Below are positions 21,501 to 27,609 of a stretch of 27,609 nt of DNA, one piece after another. Source of the DNA: Ettlia oleoabundans (lineage: Eukaryota; Chlorophyta; Chlorophyceae; Chlamydomonadales); contig JAAMXP010000665.1 in the NCBI GenBank assembly GCA_019693395.1, forward strand, positions 1-27,609, read 5' to 3'. The position numbers and the translations under genes were made by a program. Every line of letters begins with the position of its first letter. Within the stretch, counting starts at the first letter, position 1. The notes beneath the pieces are model-generated. The model was not told the origin of the DNA and ran no database searches. It worked only from the letters and a program-made list of their open reading frames with translations.

Positions 21501-24500
21501 CACCTCAACGTGGGTTGCTCAATACCACGCTGGCTGTATGGCTGGCTGGGTGGCTGGCTGGTTGCCGCTGGGTGGCTTGACTGCCGGGCTGGTTGCTAGC
21601 TGGTATTGGCTGCATCTCTGGTTCCAGCTTCTGGGCTAGTAGCTGGCTGGCTGCTGTGGGCTAACTCCCTGGCAGCTGGCTGACTGGCTCACAACATTTT
21701 GGCGGCTGCCCCATTGCAGTACCACTGCCTTCTGCTTCCCTGCTGCTTTGACCCGCAGCACATTGCCGGGCTACACAAGCAGCCTGTACCCGTGTTGTTG
21801 TCTGGCTGCCGTGACACCCTTGGTGTAAATTAGCAGTGACCAGGGTTTTTTGTACCTGCGCCTGTGCCTGTGCCTGATGCATTCCACTCCAAGAGTATAT
21901 GAATAGGCAAGAAGTTATGTGCGTGTGCTTGCAGTGAGGCTGAGGGTGGCGGTGGGCGTATGCTGGACCAGACGCGGCGCGAGTGCCAGCAGGAGTTTGT
22001 GAGGAGCCTGCGGCTGCACGAGTGGGCACAGGTAGCGCGGGGGTTGGAGTGGTGTATGTGGGTGTGTCTGTGTCACGCGCAGGTGGATTAGTATGCCCGC
22101 GTGCAGGCAGCCTTCCTAATGGCCGGCCAGTTTTGGTCGACATATTTAGGGTTACTCATATATAAGCATGCTGTCTCCCATGTCTATTAGCCTTTGTACC
22201 TCTTTACATACTCCATCTGTCCCCCCGCCTCCCCGCGCGCGCGCCCCCCCTCCCCCCCCCTCTTGCCCCTGCAGTGCTGGCTGCTGTCCCCTTGGCGCCA
22301 GCAGGCCGCCTTTGTGCTGTCAGTAGCCACGGCGCAGCTGGTAGCAGCCGTGTCTGCTCAGCGCCCAAACCTGCTGCGCTATGTGCCGGAGTTTTACATT
22401 TCAGCGCCCCTGGACATGGTGGGTGGGTGGGCATGCGGGTGTGTTGCATACTGGTTTTCCAGGTTGGGTGTTAGTGGCGGGCTCACATCAACGCCGTGTC
22501 TGTGGACCAATCAGTTGTTAGACAGCCGCAAACACCGCTTTCGGTTGCCCTGAAAGTCTTGAGCACAGTCTCGAAATGAGGACCCTGTCAGTCAGTTACC
22601 CTCAACCCCTCCCCTTCTGTGCCCGCCATTCACTGGCACACCACCCATCACCCCCTCCCTCTCCCACATGAGCCTGAGCAGGTTCACGCCATCCACCGCT
22701 GCGAGCCGCCTGTGTTGGACCATGACTCGATGCTGGGGCTGGGGCTGAGGCACGTGGTGGAGCTGGTGGTCACGCACCTGGACGATGAACGGGTGAGGAA
22801 GCGGGGGGTGGGGCTGGCGGGGTGCCGGCTGGGATGGCCAGGATTGGAAGGTGGTTGAATGAAACAGTGCGGCAAAGCTGGGTGTTGATTTGCCTGCCTG
22901 GCGGCTGACTGTGTCAGCATTGATTGTGGACAAGACAGTGCACGTTAGCCTTGTGCCTCACTCAAATGCCCACATCCCAGTCTTCCTGCCACACACAATT
23001 GCCAGTCTCGCCTTCAAGTGCCGGTATGGCCTGGCCCTGACAGCTGTTCTGCCTCCGGGCGGCCCGCTCACCTGCCCGCCCGCAGATTGTGAGCCCCGAG
23101 GTTCAGAGCCGGCTGATGCACATGGTGCTTGAGGCAGTACAAGAACTGGTGCGCAATGTACTGCTTCATTGTACTTTGCAGTGACATCAAAGCGCAAGTG
23201 CAGCCTGCTGCAGTCGCTTGCCTTTCTTTGAAGTCCTCGCCGAATGGTCAGGAGCCGCCCTTTACTCTCACAGGAAACAAGGCTAAGTTGCTGGCATTCA
23301 GAGTGCAACACCATGCCCAAGCGCCTACCAGTTTACATCCCTCTCATCTCCACGCCCGTGTGCCATGCCCCCACACGCACTGCCCTGCAGGACCTGCTGC
23401 GCGAGCTAGGCAGCAACCCCATGGCCCGCTGCCGCCTGCTGCCCGCTCTGATGCGCCTGTTCGGGCGGCAGAGCCTGTGGGGGCAGGCATCCAACTTCTT
23501 TGCCCTGCTGGTGGAGGGATGCGGTGAGTGAGGCTGAGCCGGGTTTGGGCAGATCAACCCGGGTCAGCAGCATAGCCGTGAGCGGGCAGCTGGGTGAGCC
23601 GGGCAGGTAGATCATCTCAGATCAGCAGAGCAGCCTGATGCCGCCAGTGCCACCACTGCCATCTGCTCTGCACCCACCTTATGCCGGCACTCTGTGCATC
23701 CTCCATGCTCCGGCGCTTGCCTATGTCTCCCAGCTGTCATGTTCCCTGCCTCCTCATCGCTCACCGCTGCCGTGTATCTGCAGGCTTCATGCACCCACCC
23801 CCTGCATTCCCAACGGAGTTCCAGGCGCCGGTGGCAGGGCTGAGGAGCATGCTCCGGGAGACATGCCTGCAGGGTGGGTAGTGTAGTGGGTGCTTTGCGG
23901 GTTGGTTTTCCGGGGTGTGGGGGGGGTGCTGGATGGCAGGGTGCGTTTTGAGTTGCTGGCTGGCACTGGTGGTGGCCTCAGGTTTTCGGAGTTTGGCCGG
24001 ATGAGCCGCAAGGCACGGCCTATTGACGCCCGACTGTTGCATTCTGTTCTGCCCTAACTACCCTGCCACCTCACTCCCCATGCGGCCTTGCCCATGTGCA
24101 GATCCTGAGCTGTGCGCCAGCTTCCTGCACCACCTGTTTGACCACACCAACCGCATGCTCACAGAACTGGTGGCCATGCTGGAGGTGAGCTGCACGCTCT
24201 GCTGCCCTGAAGTGCCTGCTGCTGCTGTACGGCAGTGCAGGGCAGGGCACCTATAGGCACTTATTGGGTGGTCTGGGGTTGGGGTTGGGGATGGGATGCT
24301 GCTGTGCATGTCAGGGCAATGGGCGTGGCCTGCATGTCGAGGTTGCGACTGCATGCAAGGTGAACATGTACCAGAACTTTGGCGATTGTATTGCATGGCA
24401 ACGACCAACGCCACTGCGGCTGCTGGCCTGGCCATCTAGGACACCACTATCGTGCTTTACACACCGGCATCAACCTACCGTCCTGGTGTTGCATGGCTGC

Positions 24501-24815
24501 AGTCTGCGGAGTCCGCCTTGCGGCGCAGCGGCCAGGCAAGTGGGCAGCTGGTGCGCTTGCTGGCCTCCACTTCAGACTACGCCCTCGTGCTGCTGCGCAC
24601 GCTGGAGCTCATGGCGGGTGAGGAGGGGCGGAGGGCAGGAAGAAAGTATGGGTGTTGCTATGACGGCTGTACGGCAGAGCAGAAGCAAGCTGGCCCCTGG
24701 TGGCGCTGCTGGTGGGGTGGCAGAAGTAGTGTGCTGAAGCGTGGCCAAGGCGGCCTGGGCTGAGAGGGTTGAGGGGCTGAGAGCTGCATGCTATGTGACT
24801 GATCCAGGTGTCACA

Positions 24816-24848
<33 letters not shown>

Positions 24849-26990
24849 GGATAGTTTGGTGACTGTTGCTGATGATGGTAGCCATGGCGCTTGCACCTCT
24901 GGTTCTACTGCTTACAGCCTTGTGAACCTCTTACACTGCCTGCAGTGCACATTCCGGAGCTTTTCCTGCAAGGCAGCGACATGAACTTGACGCGGCTCGC
25001 GGGTGGGTTGCTGGGGTGGAGGGCATTGGCAATGTTGCTGGGGGGAGCTGTGTAAGGACCTGGTTGCATGCGTGTGCTAAACTCGAGCAAAGTGGTGCAT
25101 GTGCGTGTGTATAGCGCGGTGGGGAGGGTCTTTGCAATTTCTCATCGGACCGAGGGCTTGCACGTCAATTCGTGAAGCTCTCCTAGTCCACACCCTGACG
25201 TGCACATTGTGCTTCATGCCAACGTGCCCGGCCTTGGGCCCTAGCTGCAGAGGTGCTTGGCTTTGCTGTGCCCCAGCTTGTGAGCGGCAGGGCCCACCGC
25301 TCCCTGGCACGCATCGCCTCCAACTCCTCGGTTGCACAGCAGCTGAGGCTGCGCTCCAGGCACCTGCTCCAGCCGCTGGCGGGCCTGCTGGTGGCACTGT
25401 GGGAGGCACAGGAGGAGCGGGGACAGCCCGCAAAGCAGCAGCAGCAGCAGCAGCTGCTGCCTGTTCATCAGCATGCCCAGCAGCAGACGGTGGCACAGCC
25501 ACAGGGGACACAGCAGGAGAAGGAGCAAGAGGATGGGCAGCGCTACCAGAAGGAGAAGGAGGAGCAGCAGCAAGGGTCAGCTGCTGGCGCCAGCAGCACT
25601 GCTGCCCACTCAACCGAAACAGCCGTCGACAGCGGTAGCAGCAGAGGCAGCGTGAGCACAGACGGCCAGGCTGCATCAGCATCCCAGCAAGGCCCCGATG
25701 GACAGCAAGAAGATGCGCAGCGTGCGCAGCAGCTGCAGCAGGAGCGGAGGCGTCGTCAGCGGGTGCTGCGGGCGCTGGGGCGGCAAGCGGCTCTGACTGA
25801 GGGTGTGCTACGGGGCCTGCTGCAGGCCGAGGTGAGACATGTGTGTTCGTTTGCAGGAGCGGCACACGCGCTGTAATGGTGCTGTGGAAGCAGTCGGACG
25901 GGATGCAAGCAACCGCTGTTGCCGGCTGCGCTGTTGGAGCATGTGTGGGTGATGGCGACGATGCACTGTTCAGTCACCGTGCCGTGGTTGAGCCAGTTCG
26001 CGGTACACATGTCAGATTCCCACCCCTGCCCTGCCTGCCTGCCTGCCTGCTTGGTTGTCTGGTGCAGCTAAGCGAGATGGAGCCGCTATCTGCGGAAGCA
26101 GCTGCGGCGGTTGGCGGAGAGCGCTCCGAGTTGGCTGCCGACCAACAGCGGCGCAGGGAGCGCGACATGCAGCGGTTGAAGGACGTTGTCAGCGCCATAC
26201 TGGCCGCCATACATGAGGCAGCTGCGGCGCCTGCGGCAGTCAGTGCAGCCAGTGAGGGTGGAGGCACTGCCAGTGAGAGTTGTGAAGGCGGTGGCGTGGC
26301 GTCAGGTGGATCAGCTGCTGAGCTTGCTGAGCCGCCTGAGGAGTTTCTGGACCCAATCCTGGCCACACTCATGCAGGCAAGCTGGCTCTCTACTGCTGAG
26401 AAAGGGTGCTGCCAGTGGCACTGCGCTGCAAAACGGGGCTGCTTGCCCCATGCTTCTCTTTGTGACTGCTATGAAAACAGGCTAGATGTGACACTATCCT
26501 TGCACCAATCACTCCGTTACTGTCCATCTCGCCTTCATCTTGTGTTCCTACCTTTGCACCACCGCCCTGCTGCCTGGCTGCCCCGCAGGATCCTGTGTGT
26601 CTGCCCGACAGCCACATCACCCTGGACAGAGCCACCATCGAGCGACACCTCCTCTCCAGCGCAACGGACCCATTCAGGTCAGGCACCCAACCTTTTGTCA
26701 ACTTTCCTTCACAACCAACATCACCTCCCCCGCTCTCAACTGCAACACTGTGTGCCGAGATTGCCAACCACCAACCCACCAGCTAACCAGTCAGCCTGCT
26801 GTTCACAACAGCATGGCGTGGACGCATCCCGACCTGTTGATGTATGTCCCCTTGCCTTGCCCTGCCCGGCCCTGCTTGCAGCCGTGCCCCCCTGACTAAG
26901 GATCAGCTCATCCCGAACCATGACCTGCGCCAGCAGATAGAGGCCTGGCTGCAGCAGCACCCAAACCGAAGAAACAGCCTTCACGGTTAG
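15534..26990 (+). CDS. RKP: KPC1/RNF123/RKP-type SPRY ubiquitin ligase with C-terminal U-box
   Basis: Relatives are E3 ligases: animal KPC1 (RNF123) and Arabidopsis RKP act on CDK inhibitors. The model has 27 exons and 1722 residues, all in phase. Residues 1-220 include FKLESALQPAVEYVVGG, then a disordered stretch. A SPRY domain follows (about 222-370: NACVFKGRWMYEV, YAYDGRRK, CCIDLDAG, FFRNGKDL, CEVNFGGRPF, PVEGYHPL). The family-specific body continues with FLTHLIDKNHAAA and PPPGLSD near residue 900, GRMGGTLSHL, LLRYVPEFYISAPLD near 1130, VVTHLDDER and FLHHLFDHTNRML, all matching RKP positions. Ser/Gly-rich (about 410-690) and Gln-rich (about 1420-1520) inserts are algal additions. The end (1645-1715) is a Ufd2-like U-box: EEFLDPILATLMQDPVCLP, ITLDRATIERHLLS, TDPFSRAPLT, LRQQIEAWL. 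No RING cysteines are seen. A nucleo-cytoplasmic E3, possibly E4-like, is inferred. Confidence 0.9.
16483..17780 (+). other. SPRY (B30.2-like) domain exons
   Basis: Exons 2 to the start of 6 encode the SPRY domain, a beta-sandwich used for protein binding. The order of landmarks matches KPC1/RKP: FSTVRSNACVFKGRWMYEV, LGWTTL, GVGDN, YAYDGRR, GDIISCCIDLD, MRFFRNGKDLGEAF, YFAGISLS, CEVNFGGRPF. Confidence 0.88.
21530..21692 (+). repeat. GGCT-rich imperfect tandem repeats in an intron
   Basis: The intron 21510-21934 of the KPC1/RKP-like gene contains many imperfect GGCT/GGCTGGCT units. At 425 bp it is the longest intron of that gene. No longer repeat unit or terminal inverted repeat was seen. Confidence 0.6.
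22221..22268 (+). repeat. C-rich tract with a (CG)n core before a splice acceptor
   Basis: Runs of C interrupted by CGCGCGCGCGCG lie just upstream of the acceptor at 22274, where they serve as the pyrimidine tract. Such tracts are prone to sequencing errors. Confidence 0.8.
24818..24847 (+). repeat. Trinucleotide repeat (CTG)10 in an intron
   Basis: Ten perfect CTG units lie in the intron 24618-24945 of the KPC1/RKP-like gene, about 100 bases before the next acceptor. They are not coding in the model. Confidence 0.9.
26344..26970 (+). other. U-box domain (three exons)
   Basis: The U-box is split over exons 25-27. Its landmarks match yeast and human Ufd2/UBE4: FLDPI, TLM(K/Q)DPV, a conserved LD or VDR before the central helix, HLLS, TDPF(N/S)R, PLT, then the last helix with LRQQIEAW. 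It recruits the E2. Only one cysteine is present, so no zinc is bound, as expected for a U-box. Confidence 0.92.
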
Positions 26991-27609
26991 GCTGATGGCG
27001 GCACACAGATGCAGCCCTGCAGCCCAAAGCGGCCCTGCGTGTGGCAGCAGGCCCTCAATTGACCTCAGCATACGTCTTGGTGGGGTGGCCAACACGGCCT
27101 TCGCTCCGCCTTGCAGTGCCGTGCCCTTATGATACCAGCACTTGTGCTTTATGTCTGCGTGCCTGCCTCACCTGCGCCTGCCTTGCCTCGCTGTTATCAA
27201 TGTCATCACAGCTTGATACTCCTGGGCATTTGTGTGACGGTTGTGTCCAGAGCTGTTGTGCATGAATCATGTAGAAGTGATGGGCAGCGTGCACACATAC
27301 TCTGCTGCCTCCTGGTTGTACCCTGCGTCACCTTCTCTGTATGGAACGCGGGTGTTCTGGCATTTACCAGAATCATGGCCATGGCTGAGCACACAACAAA
27401 AATGGCACCAAGAACAGGGAGAGAGGGGATGACAGCGCTGTACGGGTTGGTGGCAAGGCTTGCAAGGGTGGGGATGGTGTCAAGGGCAGTTGGACAGAAG
27501 AAAGTGGGTGCAGTAGAATGCTTGTCTGTAGTCGCTACATTAGCATTGTAATATGGAAGAAACTTGAGAAAACAAGAAGAATACGTCCCTCAAAGAGCCA
27601 GAAGAGGGG
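26991..27609 (+). other. 3' UTR of the KPC1/RKP-like gene and downstream sequence
   Basis: No gene was recognised after the stop at 26988-26990. The 146-residue open frame ending at 27551 stops inside the TGTAA signal and resembles nothing. The stretch is best read as a long 3' UTR of about 570 bases. Confidence 0.6.
27547..27551 (+). terminator. TGTAA poly(A) signal of the KPC1/RKP-like gene
   Basis: This is the first TGTAA I found after the stop codon on the plus strand, about 560 bases downstream. Cleavage would be expected shortly after it, still inside the window. Confidence 0.6.

Larger units (their letters stand above)
15534..26990 (+). other. Exon map of the KPC1/RKP-like gene
   Basis: Exons: 15534-16195, 16483-16573, 16724-16788, 16961-17105, 17417-17492, 17705-18807, 18984-19101, 19360-19442, 19736-19855, 20033-20368, 20555-20617, 20815-20908, 21084-21179, 21374-21509, 21935-22031, 22275-22418, 22682-22792, 23086-23148, 23391-23523, 23784-23873, 24102-24184, 24503-24617, 24946-25002, 25251-25831, 26068-26376, 26589-26677, 26882-26990. 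They total 5169 nt, or 1723 codons with the stop TAG at 26988. Donors after exons 2, 6 and 25 are GC (16574, 18808, 26377); the rest are GT. The start ATG at 15534 is the first ATG of the open frame. Confidence 0.82.

Noticed and set aside
15534..26990. Naming the plus-strand gene UFD2/PUB1 (E4 ligase) because of its U-box
   Set aside because: Apart from the last 70 residues the order of motifs is that of KPC1/RKP, and Ufd2 proteins lack a SPRY domain.
27111..27551. A 146-codon open frame at the right end
   Set aside because: It follows the U-box gene's stop, ends within the TGTAA signal, and has no family resemblance; treated as 3' UTR.

Overview
The window looks like nuclear DNA from a green alga (Chlorophyta; I cannot name the genus). 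The coding sequence is broken by about 60 short introns. Most have GTGAG or GTGCG donors and pyrimidine-rich TGCAG acceptors. TGTAA, the usual chlorophyte poly(A) signal, lies downstream of three of the four genes. The protein matches are to plant/algal and general eukaryotic families. I saw no bacterial genes, CRISPR array, transposon, rRNA or tRNA. All exon models were built by eye from splice sites, frame and family resemblance; no transcript or database was available.

Layout, left to right. (1) A partial DET1 gene on the minus strand (coding 167-1611) runs off the left edge; the window holds its N-terminal half. (2) A complete P-type Ca2+-ATPase of the plasma-membrane type (type IIB) lies on the minus strand at 2617-11607, with 26 exons and about 1154 residues. 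(3) A minus-strand alpha-solenoid (ARM/HEAT-like) protein of about 794 residues lies at 12264-15349, probably a plant-conserved family without a known function. (4) A plus-strand gene at 15534-26990 has 27 exons and about 1722 residues. It follows the KPC1/RNF123 (animal) and RKP (plant) SPRY-domain ubiquitin ligases along most of its length, but ends in a Ufd2/E4-type U-box instead of the RING found in that family.

Genes 3 and 4 are divergent, with only 184 bp between their start codons, so they probably share a promoter region. Genes 1-3 are in tandem on the minus strand. Two genes (DET1 and the KPC1/RKP-like gene) belong to ubiquitin-ligase systems and one is a calcium pump; nothing shows that they act together.

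The most notable observations are the RING-to-U-box exchange, three well-supported GC-AG introns in gene 4 (plus one inferred in gene 3), an eight-cysteine loop between membrane segments 7 and 8 of the calcium pump, and two places where alternative RNA processing would remove or change a C-terminal domain.
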